The translations under genes were made by a program, and so were the position numbers. A stretch of DNA of 64,000 nucleotides, from assembly GCF_030546805.1 (NCBI RefSeq), contig NZ_JAUOPC010000001.1, positions 518,081 to 582,080 of the forward strand, in the 5' to 3' direction. Below, in pieces: positions 17,998 to 28,206 of the stretch. Under the pieces are notes generated by a model, which made no database searches, was not told the origin of the DNA, and saw nothing but the letters and a program-made list of their open reading frames with translations. This DNA comes from Cyclobacterium sp. 1_MG-2023 (GTDB taxonomy: Bacteria > Bacteroidota > Bacteroidia > Cytophagales > Cyclobacteriaceae). The first letter of the stretch is position 1. Each line of letters begins with the position of its first letter.

Positions 17998-18834
17998 TTA
18001 TTCTACGGGATTTATTAGGGTACCAATTCCACTTATCTGGATTTTAACAACATCTTTAGAGACCAAAGTAAAGTCACTTCCAGGTACAATTCCTGTTCCT
18101 GTCATTAAAAATGAACCTGATTGAAAATCGTACTCTGCATATAAATAAGTAACCAGCTCCTTAAGTTCTCTTTTGATTTGATCTATGGTGATGGTATCAC
18201 TAAAAATTAAATTACTATCTCTGATAACTTCTAATTTAATCTCTGAATCTCTGGGTAAAGGTTGGTCAGTGACCAGTATACATGGGCCTATAGCAGCACT
18301 TCCTTTGTATACCTTGGCCTGTGGGAGATACAATGGGTTCTCCCCTTCTATACTCCTAGAGCTCATGTCATTTCCGATGGTATAGCCCAAGATCTTTCCG
18401 GAAGAACTTACTAGTAAGGTTAATTCCGGTTCAGGCACATCCCAAGTAGAATCTTTTCTGATGCGTACTTTTTGCAAATGCCCTCTTACATTGGGGCCTG
18501 TAGCTTTCATAAACAATTCCGGCCGAGCAGCATTGTAAACTTTTTCGTAAAAGGTCCCTCCTCCACTGTCTTTGGATTCTTCTTGCCTGCCTAATTTACT
18601 TTTAAAATAGGTCACTCCACTGGCCCATACTTCCTGGCTACCAACAGGCGCCAATAAACCATCTTTGATCCAATGATGACCATCCGGTGAAATCTCAGAT
18701 GATTGGATGATGTTTTGGACCTTATTATATAGATTGTCGTCATTGATAAACAGGTCCCAATTTTCATCGGGCAAAGTATAAAAATGATTGCTTTCTTCTA
18801 TTACAATACCTTTTTTGGTTCTATAAACTTTCAT
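17998..18834 (-). CDS. FAH-fold protein, 2-dehydro-3-deoxy-D-arabinonate dehydratase-like
   Basis: The open frame extends to 18897, but the ATG at 18834 begins the conserved-looking MKVYRTKKGIVIEE, so 278 residues are annotated. The metal-binding core of the fumarylacetoacetate hydrolase family is visible: VPEPELTLLV supplies the two Glu, and GYTIGNDMSSRSIEGEN supplies the Asp. NPLYLPQAKVYKGSAAIGP follows, a pattern I associate with KdaD-type sugar-acid dehydratases. Such enzymes dehydrate 2-keto-3-deoxy-pentonates to alpha-ketoglutarate semialdehyde. It has no pathway partner next to it, so the substrate is inferred from motif likeness only. Confidence 0.72.
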   Translation of the reverse strand: MKVYRTKKGIVIEESNHFYTLPDENWDLFINDDNLYNKVQNIIQSSEISPDGHHWIKDGLLAPVGSQEVWASGVTYFKSKLGRQEESKDSGGGTFYEKVYNAARPELFMKATGPNVRGHLQKVRIRKDSTWDVPEPELTLLVSSSGKILGYTIGNDMSSRSIEGENPLYLPQAKVYKGSAAIGPCILVTDQPLPRDSEIKLEVIRDSNLIFSDTITIDQIKRELKELVTYLYAEYDFQSGSFLMTGTGIVPGSDFTLVSKDVVKIQISGIGTLINPVE

Positions 18835-18981
18835 AAGAAACAAACTTAAAATATGTAGTTTAAAAAAGCGAATTAATTTTGATTTATACCATGCCAAATT
18901 TAATTTTTATTCATTCCCTATTAATCAGTATAGCAAATACTTTAGGTAAACCGATAACCAAATTTAAACTCAAACAAGCAA

Positions 18982-19015
18982 AAAAAATGTCCCGTATTAA
19001 ATCGGGACATTTTTT
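18982..19015. terminator. Rho-independent terminator for the beta-helix/malectin gene
   Basis: A perfect 13-bp inverted repeat, AAAAAATGTCCCG and CGGGACATTTTTT, has an 8-nt loop and lies just after the stop of the 1699-aa gene. The A tract on the plus strand supplies the U tract of the minus-strand transcript. Confidence 0.85.
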
Positions 19016-19036
19016 GATTGAAAACTATACAGAAAA

Positions 19037-22000
19037 TTAAGGATTAACGATAAGTCGTTGTTTATTGATAATTGTTTGCTCGTTGCTAATACTTACAAGG
19101 TAAACACCTTGAGAAAGGTTATCTAGAGGGATATTAAACTGATTTTCGGCAGTTTTAATACTGGCTAAATCAAAATGGCTAACCAATTGACCATTCATAT
19201 TGTGGATAATCACTCTTCCCAATCCAATTTCAGCATTGAGTTCTAAAGTAGCTCTTCCTTTGGCTGGATTTGGGAAAATTCTAACCTCTTCCTGAGCTAC
19301 AGTTTCAGTATAAACGTCCATTTCTTTATAGCCTCTATCATTCATTTCTTTATAACCTCTTGTGGTAGTTCTAAGGTTTGCAGCCACTTCACCACCTTTA
19401 GCAGCGTTTCCTACAATGGCTATACCTGAGATACTTGCATTGTTTACAGTGGCATTCAATTCTAAAGTCAACTGGCCATTGGTAACTTCAATATTATCGA
19501 AAGACAACAGGGTTGGAGCATTATTATTTTCAACAAATAAATCAAAATCATTTTTCAATACTTCACCCTGCAAAGAGATATCGTAAACTCTTTTACCGGC
19601 TTTGGCAGTACCTCCTCCATATCCAAACCATACCTCATGATGCATGGTAAATACAGTATAGGTTCCATTGGGAACAGGAATAGTGTAAACCAAATTTTTT
19701 CCGCTTCTTTCTGTTTGAAATAGGCTTTCAACATCTGCTTTGGTGTTGTTATATCGACCGGTACCATCATTATAAAATTGATCCGTTTTTGATTCTGCCA
19801 GATAAGTGATGCCACCCAGGGTTGCATCTGAATCACTTCCGGTATTTAAGAAAAACAGGTGATCAGAACCGGCAGTTTGGGTGGAACTATTAGTCTCTTC
19901 AATAATAGAAATGCCGGAAATAGAAGCATTGTTTACGCTTGCTATTAAATCAAGGTTTAAAACACCATCTTTTACTTCAATCCCTTCATAGGTAAGAATA
20001 GTTTGGTTGTTGTTATTGTATTTGAAGATGTCAAAGTTATCAGCTACTATTTCGTCTTCTAAGAAGATGTCATACACCCTTCTTCCTTCTCTAGCATTAG
20101 CTCCTCCTTTACCAAAGTACAACTCATTGTGATAGGTTTTTATGGTATAAGTTCCGTTCTCTACAGGGATATCAAAATTTATTTGCTTGGCATACCTTTC
20201 AGATTGGAAGATTTTTTCACTACTCGCACTTGTGTTGCTTGAAGTTTTGCTATTTGAAGAACTGATGTATTTAACACCGGAGACAAAACTATTTTCTTGG
20301 TAAACAACTTCATTTTGTCCATTTGTATTAAGGTGCATAGCAAAACCTCCCAAGTCCTGAGGAGAGGCTGAATCAGGAATAATAGCTATTGCAGAAATCA
20401 ATGCATTATTGTACGAAGCCTTAAGATCAAGATTTAAATAACCATCAGATATCTCAATAGATTCAAAAGTAAGTTCAGTTTCTTGATTTTTATTTTCCAA
20501 ATAAAGGTCAAGGTTATCTTTTACAACTTTACCTTCAATGGTAATATCAAATACACGTTGACCGGCTTTTTCAGTCCTTCCATTTTCCCCAAAATACAAT
20601 TCATTATGATAAGTAACTATAGTATAGGTACCATTTTCTACGGGGATTTTGAATAATAATTCATCATTGAATCTAGCAGATTGAAACAATTCTTTATCAC
20701 TACCGGCCTTATTTACGGAAACATTTGTTCCTGTACTCAATAAAAAGTCTCGGTTTAAATTAATAAAATCTTGGCCATCGTATTCAATATCACCATCAAA
20801 ACCTATGTGATAAAACAATCCTTTCAGGGCATCATCAAGATCGTTTTCAACAGGCTTACTTTCTTCAACAACAACCACCTTTTCTTCGGCAATAAATTCT
20901 AGTTCTTCAGAGGTGTTAACATTTCCTTTTTTGTCTGTCACAGTAGCCCAAACATAATTTTCTCCTGAAGGAATTTCGTCAATAACAGCTTGGAAAGGTT
21001 TTTCAACAGATGTTCCGACCAATTTTAAACCGCAATAGAAATCGACTTTTTCAATATCCTCATCTAGGTTCGTTATTTCACTAACCAAAGTAAGTTTATC
21101 TCCTTCAGTTAGTTGGGAAGTACCTTCTTTAATAGACAGGTTTATGCTTGGTTTTAAAATCTCTTTATTTTCCGGAATAATGGCAATTGCAGAAATTAAG
21201 GCATTGTTAGCTGAAGCTTTAAGATCAAGATTTAAATATCCATCGTTTACCTTAATCTCATTAAAAGTGAGGGTAGTTTCTTTATTCTTATTTTCTAAAT
21301 AAAGGTCTAAGTTGTCTTTTACCAATTCGCCTTCCATCAATATGTCGAATACCCTTTGTCCTGCTTTTTGAGACCTTCCGTTTTCACCGAAATATAATTC
21401 ATTATAATACGTCACTACAGTGTAACTTCCATTTGCTACAGGGATCTCAAAGGAGAGTTCATTGTCAAACCTTGCAGATTGAAATAAGGTCTCCTCACTC
21501 CCATTCTCATTATTGGAAACATTGGAACCTGAAGTAAGAAAATAATCCGTGCTTAGCTTTTCAAAAACCTCTCCTTTATAAGTGATTGGACCATCATTGC
21601 CAAAGTGATAATAGGAAGCCTCAGCTTCTTCTGTGTTTTTTTCAATCTCCTCAACTTTTTCGAGTACAGCATCTTTGGAAACACGGATTAGCACTACAGA
21701 ACCATAAGCAGGAATAGTTACTTTACCTGAGAATTTTTCAAGTTTGGCATTTACGTACTCGCCTGATAAAGCAATAGTCTTACTGTTATGAGAAGGGTTA
21801 ATTTCAAAAATGATTTCCTCATCAGGGTCGATAAAAGATGCTTCAACTTCCACAAATTCCAGATCATCCATCCAGTAAGTGAAATTATCTTCAGAAGTAG
21901 AAATCAAAAGAGATACCTCCTCAGCATCCATAAATGGAGACACCAATACTTCATAGGTATCCAATTCTTTCTTAATCTGGAAAGTGGTCATTCCTGATAA

Positions 22001-24136
22001 TTTCTCCCAAGGGGTACCGGTATACCTTAAATAAGTTTGGATGTTTGCTTCCTTATTGGCTAAAGCTTTAAACTTTAACAGGTAAGTTTTTTCCTTTTTT
22101 AATTTCCCTAGGTTTAACTTTAAAGAACCATTACCTGAATTGGTAACTTTAATGCTTCCGCCATTCATTTCACTATTAGCATCCCATTTCTGAGAACAAT
22201 TGCTGCAAGAAATACCATTCGTATTCTTTTCAAATGAAGAGTTAGAATAAAGACTAGATCCAATTTTTTTATCAATGGTATAAGTGGCCAGATCTATTGA
22301 ATTACTTACAGAATTATTGTCTTTCCCAAATTTCTCATTCCATTGTTTTAAGTTGTCGATGGCCGCTATGGATTTTCCATTTTTAGTATATTCATTATAT
22401 ATACTGAACTCATCACCCAAAGGTCTGAAAAAATAGTTTTTGTCAAATTCAGCCATAATTTCAAGATCATCTTTGTGCGTGTTGATATTATAGGAATTTT
22501 GATCTGCAGTTTTGGCAAAAAGTTGGTTATTGTTTATTGTAACTCCTCTGGTATCATCTCCAATTACATTATTGCCTAAAGTAATGGATGTATGTGAGTT
22601 AAAAAAAGTATTGTTTTCAACAAGTATATTATTAACATTTGACATTTTCAAACCATTGTTCTCGGTATTGCCAACTGTATTCCCTATAATCTCTATATTA
22701 TTGGAATGGTCATCTAAAAATATACCTTCTGCCAATGGCCTATAGTTTACACCTTTATCAGGGATCCCCCCCCTACTACCAATACTGTTCACTACAATAT
22801 TACCTTCAATTTTTCTTCCTTTATACCCTTGGTATTTAACACCTCCAAAAGTATATATTCCACCTCCATCACCTTTAATTTGGCAAAAAGTATCTACATA
22901 ATTATTTTTTACAATTGAGTAGTTTCCGCTAAATTGGATTCCATTAAACCCAGAATTGATTACCTTATTGTTTTGAACCAATACTTTCTCCCCATAAGCG
23001 AAAATCCCTATTCCTGCAGCATCCTGATTTTGTGTCCTTCCAGCAATTAATGCAGTCTTCCTTATTTCATTGTCTTTGATGATTGCATTGTCATTTCCAT
23101 ACCTAAGATACATCCCATTATTATAAGTGTTATTGAATTTATTCCTTTCAACTTGTAATTCGACCACACTTAAAGCAAGAATACCATTTTCACCAACAAA
23201 ATTGATTTCAGAATCAAGGATTTTAATATTTTTTCCTCCTTCTAATCTAATAGCATCACCATTTACACCTTTAAAATTTAAATTCTCAACAATAATATTC
23301 GTATCCCTATAGTCTTTTATCAATAAGTTATCCAGTGTACTCACTTCTACCTCCATTGAGGAAGGGTTTTGATTTCCAAAGTAGATGTTAATTTTCCTAG
23401 TGGATGGATTAAAATACCATTCTCCAAAAGTATCAAGGGTTTTGATATGATTTTGGATAAAAAAACCAAAGTCTACCTCAACAGGATATGCACTATTGCT
23501 AGCGTTAAACTTAACCTGCCCCCCACTGTGTGAGGTAATTTCATGTGTATCAATAACCCATTGGTTTTTCTTAATGACAACCTCACCACCATTCCAACTC
23601 GGTGAACCGCTTAACTCACTGCTGGAAAGCAAGTAATTTCCTTTAACACTTTCAATTTTTAAATAACCTTCATTAGCTACATCACTATTTGGATACCTTC
23701 CCAACTCATAAATTTCCCCATTAATTAAAACCACCTCAACAGAATTGGTAGCTATAGTCTTGGTGCTCTCATAAATCCCATTTCCTATGGACTTCCAACC
23801 ACTTACAGTTTTCAATGAAGTAATGACTGGTTTGGAACCAGAGCCGTAAGCTCCAATTTTTATGGGAGAAGTTGTAGACCCGGAAGATTTAATATGTAGC
23901 ATACCATAATAAACTTCTCCTCTATTAAATAGAACAGCATCACCAGGATTTAAATAATTGAATATAGAATTAATTTTATCAATTGATCTCCATGGAGTGT
24001 TTGGGTTCTGTGCTTCTTTAGAAGTTCGATTATCATCTCCCTTTTCCTGAGAAATATAATAATTTGCAGCATATCCCTGACTTAATGACATTGCTAACGA
24101 AATCAAAATAATAAGAGTAAAAAATGAAGCTTTCAT
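19037..24136 (-). CDS. Giant T9SS-secreted protein: parallel beta-helix plus four malectin-like modules
   Basis: 1699 residues. A signal peptide (about 1-23, ending GYA-A) starts the protein. Residues about 25-600 carry a right-handed parallel beta-helix; coils run clearly from about 270 to 515 (IIVENLNFKG, IKILDSEINF, IIKDNEIRK, VLVQNNKVIN). A CBM4/9-like galactose-binding fold lies at about 626-766. Then come four malectin-like modules at about 839-991, 1106-1254, 1264-1414 and 1428-1578, each with an LYFGENGR/WFGYGGG-type loop, an AGQRVFDI-type strand and an ALISAIAII-type end. An Ig-like domain sits between modules 1 and 2. The last 90 residues are a T9SS type A sorting domain (IFPNPAKG, GVYLVSI). 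It probably binds and cleaves a surface or environmental polysaccharide; lyase or hydrolase activity is inference, and no catalytic residues were pinned. Confidence 0.85.
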   Translation of the reverse strand: MKASFFTLIILISLAMSLSQGYAANYYISQEKGDDNRTSKEAQNPNTPWRSIDKINSIFNYLNPGDAVLFNRGEVYYGMLHIKSSGSTTSPIKIGAYGSGSKPVITSLKTVSGWKSIGNGIYESTKTIATNSVEVVLINGEIYELGRYPNSDVANEGYLKIESVKGNYLLSSSELSGSPSWNGGEVVIKKNQWVIDTHEITSHSGGQVKFNASNSAYPVEVDFGFFIQNHIKTLDTFGEWYFNPSTRKINIYFGNQNPSSMEVEVSTLDNLLIKDYRDTNIIVENLNFKGVNGDAIRLEGGKNIKILDSEINFVGENGILALSVVELQVERNKFNNTYNNGMYLRYGNDNAIIKDNEIRKTALIAGRTQNQDAAGIGIFAYGEKVLVQNNKVINSGFNGIQFSGNYSIVKNNYVDTFCQIKGDGGGIYTFGGVKYQGYKGRKIEGNIVVNSIGSRGGIPDKGVNYRPLAEGIFLDDHSNNIEIIGNTVGNTENNGLKMSNVNNILVENNTFFNSHTSITLGNNVIGDDTRGVTINNNQLFAKTADQNSYNINTHKDDLEIMAEFDKNYFFRPLGDEFSIYNEYTKNGKSIAAIDNLKQWNEKFGKDNNSVSNSIDLATYTIDKKIGSSLYSNSSFEKNTNGISCSNCSQKWDANSEMNGGSIKVTNSGNGSLKLNLGKLKKEKTYLLKFKALANKEANIQTYLRYTGTPWEKLSGMTTFQIKKELDTYEVLVSPFMDAEEVSLLISTSEDNFTYWMDDLEFVEVEASFIDPDEEIIFEINPSHNSKTIALSGEYVNAKLEKFSGKVTIPAYGSVVLIRVSKDAVLEKVEEIEKNTEEAEASYYHFGNDGPITYKGEVFEKLSTDYFLTSGSNVSNNENGSEETLFQSARFDNELSFEIPVANGSYTVVTYYNELYFGENGRSQKAGQRVFDILMEGELVKDNLDLYLENKNKETTLTFNEIKVNDGYLNLDLKASANNALISAIAIIPENKEILKPSINLSIKEGTSQLTEGDKLTLVSEITNLDEDIEKVDFYCGLKLVGTSVEKPFQAVIDEIPSGENYVWATVTDKKGNVNTSEELEFIAEEKVVVVEESKPVENDLDDALKGLFYHIGFDGDIEYDGQDFINLNRDFLLSTGTNVSVNKAGSDKELFQSARFNDELLFKIPVENGTYTIVTYHNELYFGENGRTEKAGQRVFDITIEGKVVKDNLDLYLENKNQETELTFESIEISDGYLNLDLKASYNNALISAIAIIPDSASPQDLGGFAMHLNTNGQNEVVYQENSFVSGVKYISSSNSKTSSNTSASSEKIFQSERYAKQINFDIPVENGTYTIKTYHNELYFGKGGANAREGRRVYDIFLEDEIVADNFDIFKYNNNNQTILTYEGIEVKDGVLNLDLIASVNNASISGISIIEETNSSTQTAGSDHLFFLNTGSDSDATLGGITYLAESKTDQFYNDGTGRYNNTKADVESLFQTERSGKNLVYTIPVPNGTYTVFTMHHEVWFGYGGGTAKAGKRVYDISLQGEVLKNDFDLFVENNNAPTLLSFDNIEVTNGQLTLELNATVNNASISGIAIVGNAAKGGEVAANLRTTTRGYKEMNDRGYKEMDVYTETVAQEEVRIFPNPAKGRATLELNAEIGLGRVIIHNMNGQLVSHFDLASIKTAENQFNIPLDNLSQGVYLVSISNEQTIINKQRLIVNP
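19405..21620 (-). repeat. Four malectin-like coding modules within the 1699-aa gene
   Basis: Modules lie at about 21165-21620, 20375-20820, 19895-20345 and 19405-19855. Modules 1 and 2 are closest: both contain FQSARF, YFGENGR, KAGQRVFDI, KDNLDLYLENKN and NLDLKAS. Modules 3 and 4 are more diverged. This indicates internal duplication, the 1/2 pair being the most recent. Confidence 0.8.
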
Positions 24137-24859
24137 GGTAATTTATTTTAAAGTTTATATTACTTCGTTATTTAGGATCCGCCTTGAAGTTCAAGGCTAT
24201 GTTTATTTTATCCTACTTTTTTTGATTTATGAATTCTCAAAATGGTATTTCGATTAAAAGAATCTTGTTTTTTGATTTTCATATATATCAAAATGAAATT
24301 CTAAATATGAATCTCTTTTAAATAATTAACGATATATTATACTTAAAAACAAATACTTAGATGATCACAATCATTGTGAAAAACGGCTTCTAATTGAACA
24401 TTTTCAACAGGTAATTGAGATATTGCTTTTGGAAGTCTTAATTTTGCAGGTAATTGTAAAAAGAGGTGATGAAAAAAAAATAAAAAAAAATTATAATAAA
24501 TATATTACACGATATCAACCCTTAATAATACGATCTATTATAATGAATATAATAATTATTAATAATAGCATTTTACAATTAATATAATATTTATATACTT
24601 TTTTAGTATACAAAAAACAATTCATTTTTAACCTATCGATAAAGATGCATTACACACCCTGATAAAAGTATTACAGCTTAAAAATCCATTCATTTTTTTC
24701 ATTCTCATATAGTCAATCTTTTCATTGAGCTCATGAATAGAGCACAAAATGTAACGGTGTAGACCCAAATGAAATGCACTGGCTAAGGTTTAATTTTAAA
24801 AAAAGGAAAAGGAAACAACACATTTTAAACAATGGCAGTTGAATTGGTAGCCATAAAAA
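24137..24859. other. Long AT-rich gene-free stretch upstream of the beta-helix gene
   Basis: About 720 bp without a coding frame I can support. Between about 24470 and 24620 it is almost pure A/T with runs of A. It must contain the promoter of the 1699-aa gene; no TANNTTTG box with a proper -33 was found. The adjacent gene on the right ends at 24913 with a terminator at 24860-24885. Confidence 0.45.
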
Positions 24860-24885
24860 AAGCTCCGAACAGTTGTTCGGAGCTT
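24860..24885 (-). terminator. Rho-independent terminator of the shorter IgGFc-binding-type gene
   Basis: AAGCTCCGAAC (24860-24870), loop AGTT, GTTCGGAGCTT (24875-24885). The run of A before it on the plus strand gives the U tract for the minus transcript. The stem closely resembles that at 28767-28794. Confidence 0.88.
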
Positions 24886-24912
24886 ACAATAAATAGTAAC
24901 CGGGATATATCT

Positions 24913-27900
24913 TTAATGGATAAATACCTTTTTAGAAATTACTCTTTTTCCATTATTGACATGAATCAAATACAAACCCGACCCAAAATGCTCAAAATTA
25001 AAGCCTGAAGTGTTTCCCTTTTTAGAACCATGGATCAATTGCCCATTGCCTTTGTATATCATAACCATAGCATCTTCGCTGATATGAGAGGGATAGATGA
25101 TATGAACATAATTTTTGGATGGCTGGGGGTAAACCATAAGCTCTTCCACCTCAACCCCATCCTGAGCATCACTTTCAACAATTATCTCCTCTTCTTGATT
25201 AAGGGATCCATTGCTAACTCTCAAATTGTTTCCATCACTATAGCCAACACTAAAGTTAACCGTGAGAGGCTCTCCTTTTGCATTGTTACTATTATAAGGA
25301 GTCACCTTTAAATTGTACGTACCTTCTTTGAGGTATTTCCCATTATAGTCCAAACCTGGTGAATCACCAAAAATGGCATACGGGGCCTTTCTTTCGGTCC
25401 AATTATAATTCTTTTCTCCTGATAATTGGAAGGCCATGGCAGCTAACTGCACCCCTTTTCCCTCAGCTCTAATATTCAACTTTACATCTTTATATAGATT
25501 TAGGTCAATATTACTTCCTTCGACTAATGGCATAATATCGACATCCGTATCAGCATTTACTAAAATCAGCTTATCCACTTTGCTGTTGTGAATTACCTTA
25601 AATTCTACAGTATACACTTTCCCTCCTATTCCTCTGGTGCTGCTTGATTGGAATGGGTAAGCAATTGCGGATAAGGTATATGCTCCTTCAGGCAAATCTT
25701 TTTCGGTATAATCTCCCCCAACATCCGTAAAAAGCGCCAAAGGCTCAACTTTTTCAAATTGAGAATGTGTGACAGGACCGTCTATGGACATGCCTACACC
25801 ACCTTGGGTTTGCTTGTTTGGCACATTTGCTCTAATATTGAATTTTTTACCTTTATAAGTTGACAAATCAATTGTGGCACCGTCTGTTATTTTAATAATA
25901 TCATCGTTATCCGTTGCATTTACAAGTGTGAAACTATCTATACTAGCTTCATAAAAGATTTCAAAGCTAATGGTAGACCTTACTCCCTGATTTCCCGTTT
26001 GTCCTCTAAATTCAAAAGGGGTGGCTGTTAACTTATAATTGCCCGGAAAAAAATTATAACCAAGGTAGTTGCCTTTAATATCACCAAAGAGTGCGAAAGG
26101 TTCTACATTTTCTGTAATCTCATGAAAAGATTTAGTGCAACTACTACATTGGGTTAATGACTCCAACTCCAATTTTACACTACTTACTTTTTCAGGATTA
26201 GTAATAACTATAATCGACAGTTTCTTATCCTTGATGGTAGCATAGGCGATTTTATCATTCTCCCGGATTTCTCCTATAATTGAATTCGTACTTGCATCTA
26301 CTAATAAAAACTTTTCAATTGTTAGGTTTTCAAGAACAGAGACTACCGAAATAGTAGCCTCAGTAGCTTTGTTTTCATCAATATAAGCATTGACTTCTAA
26401 GTCACCTTCTTGGTTCGGCAATTGGCAAAAAGTAATTTCACCATTTTCATCCGATATGATCTTATTATAAAAAGTTCCATTGACATCAAAAGATACCTCT
26501 TCATTTGCAATTGGAATTCCAAACTGATCCAGTACAGTCGCATTCAAACATATCTCCTCACCTACTAGTCCATTTACAACATAATCGAGAAAAGTAATCG
26601 ATGAAGGGACCGGCTTATTGCTATCAACAGTAACTGTATCTACAATTGAAGATCCTATACTTGCAATCAATTCATCCGTACCTTTGGTACTTGCCTCAAT
26701 GCAAAAATGTGCGAACCCTTCTTCATTGGTAATACTGAAACCATTTTGTTTATTGGGCCCTTGAACTTCAAAATCTACTTTTACACCGAATAGTGGGCTC
26801 TCCTCTTCGTCTGTCACTAAGGCTTTTACACAATAGGTAGCGCCTTGCTGCTCTTCTTCATTCATTATTAGTTGTAGATTTTGAATTTCAGCAATATCCC
26901 CCATGCCCTGGCCTCCCAGATTACCATAAGCATTGTAACTATCAAAACCATATATAAAAACGGCAATAGGTAGGTCAGCGACAATATGATGACTTCCCTC
27001 TGTTACTTGAATCTGGGCCCCGGCGAAATTGCTATTCGGTATATCTACAAAAATAGAAGAACCTATTAGGCTCCCATCTATGCGAACTTTCCCTTTTTGG
27101 GAAATTGGAACCGCCAAATTAATAAAATGGTTTTCAAATCCTGTTTGGGGAGTACTTACCCAATACTCGTGTTGGTATTGTTCTACCGGAGGAACAAGCA
27201 TCAAAAAAGGATCTGAGGAGACATCATCCGAGGTCTGACCTTTTGATAGTTGGGCCACCATAACTGAATAATTGGACTCAATTTTAGTGTAAACATTACT
27301 TGGAATATTTAAGATCTCATAAGCTCCTTTGCCCAGAGAAAACTCCTCAGAAAACCCATTATTCCCTACAACTTTAACAAGGGTACCATCTTTTGTTGCT
27401 AAAACTCTAAAAACATCTCCTTCTTCCCTAGTGGCTAAGGGTACTGTGATGAATGTTTTCCCCAAAGTAGATACCGGGAGAACCTGTTCAATCATTTGAT
27501 CACAACCATTTGTGAAAAGAGGCACATTTCCACAAGTATGACCACTAAACACTGCTACGGGATTATTAGAAGTAACAGAGGTTCCTGTAAGATCCGAAAA
27601 ATAAGCATCTGCTGTCAACTGATAGGATTCTCCTTTTTGCAAAAGAACCTGGTAAGGTATGCCGGATTGTCTATTCTGTGTAGTAGTGGTCGGTAGAATG
27701 GTTATTTCCGTATTGTCCATGGTCGCAACTACCCCAAAAACAGGAGAAGAGGAGCTATTTGGTGCATAGGAGTTATTCGCCATCACTATGTATTCTTCTC
27801 CCAGTACATCAACAGGAAGGCCTAGAAAAGCATCTGTTGAGGAGGACTTTTGATTGAGTCCAAAAACCGCCACTTCTTCTTCTACTATTATATTAATCCC

Positions 27901-28206
27901 TTTTTTTTCAACCCCATCTTGCTCTGAAGCGATGAATGTATCCGGGATTTTAACGGAAGTAGTTTTATTGGGTAAAACTTGAAAATTTATTATACTGTTA
28001 TCCGGTAATTTCACATACCCTGAGGTTTCTTTTTCACCGGTAATGTAAAGTTCTAATTTAACATCAACGTTGTCATTATTACGGTTGAACATCAACCAAA
28101 ATTCCTTACCCTTACTGTCCGGAACTTCAACCTGAGCCTGAGATGTATGAAAAGGAAAAGCAGCCAGTGTAAAAATTAAGCATAAAACAAAGTAGATATT
28201 TTTCAT
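24913..28206 (-). CDS. T9SS-secreted protein with IgGFc-binding-type N-terminal domain (short paralogue)
   Basis: 1097 residues from the ATG at 28206; a TTG nine bases upstream is in frame but the ATG gives a normal signal peptide (MKNIYFVLCLIFTLAAF, cleavage near SQA-Q). The N-terminal half (to about residue 435) resembles the IgGFc-binding protein N-terminal domain (PF17517 type): GKEFWLMFNRNN, VFGLNQKS, VAVFSGHTC, IEQVLPVS, FINLAVPIS, FIYGFDSYNAYG. Two Big_1-like domains with paired cysteines follow. Then come three copies of a ~115-residue beta module (FLLVDA, FTLVNA, LILVNA starts) and a T9SS sorting domain (VYPQPSKN to KKVFIH). It is probably a cell-surface adhesin or matrix protein. 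Ligand unknown; binding to antibodies is not implied. Confidence 0.85.
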   Translation of the reverse strand: MKNIYFVLCLIFTLAAFPFHTSQAQVEVPDSKGKEFWLMFNRNNDNVDVKLELYITGEKETSGYVKLPDNSIINFQVLPNKTTSVKIPDTFIASEQDGVEKKGINIIVEEEVAVFGLNQKSSSTDAFLGLPVDVLGEEYIVMANNSYAPNSSSSPVFGVVATMDNTEITILPTTTTQNRQSGIPYQVLLQKGESYQLTADAYFSDLTGTSVTSNNPVAVFSGHTCGNVPLFTNGCDQMIEQVLPVSTLGKTFITVPLATREEGDVFRVLATKDGTLVKVVGNNGFSEEFSLGKGAYEILNIPSNVYTKIESNYSVMVAQLSKGQTSDDVSSDPFLMLVPPVEQYQHEYWVSTPQTGFENHFINLAVPISQKGKVRIDGSLIGSSIFVDIPNSNFAGAQIQVTEGSHHIVADLPIAVFIYGFDSYNAYGNLGGQGMGDIAEIQNLQLIMNEEEQQGATYCVKALVTDEEESPLFGVKVDFEVQGPNKQNGFSITNEEGFAHFCIEASTKGTDELIASIGSSIVDTVTVDSNKPVPSSITFLDYVVNGLVGEEICLNATVLDQFGIPIANEEVSFDVNGTFYNKIISDENGEITFCQLPNQEGDLEVNAYIDENKATEATISVVSVLENLTIEKFLLVDASTNSIIGEIRENDKIAYATIKDKKLSIIVITNPEKVSSVKLELESLTQCSSCTKSFHEITENVEPFALFGDIKGNYLGYNFFPGNYKLTATPFEFRGQTGNQGVRSTISFEIFYEASIDSFTLVNATDNDDIIKITDGATIDLSTYKGKKFNIRANVPNKQTQGGVGMSIDGPVTHSQFEKVEPLALFTDVGGDYTEKDLPEGAYTLSAIAYPFQSSSTRGIGGKVYTVEFKVIHNSKVDKLILVNADTDVDIMPLVEGSNIDLNLYKDVKLNIRAEGKGVQLAAMAFQLSGEKNYNWTERKAPYAIFGDSPGLDYNGKYLKEGTYNLKVTPYNSNNAKGEPLTVNFSVGYSDGNNLRVSNGSLNQEEEIIVESDAQDGVEVEELMVYPQPSKNYVHIIYPSHISEDAMVMIYKGNGQLIHGSKKGNTSGFNFEHFGSGLYLIHVNNGKRVISKKVFIH

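Noticed and set aside
18835-18897. 21-residue N-terminal extension of the FAH-fold gene
   Set aside because: It is hydrophobic and basic without a proper signal peptide, while the internal ATG begins the family-like sequence.
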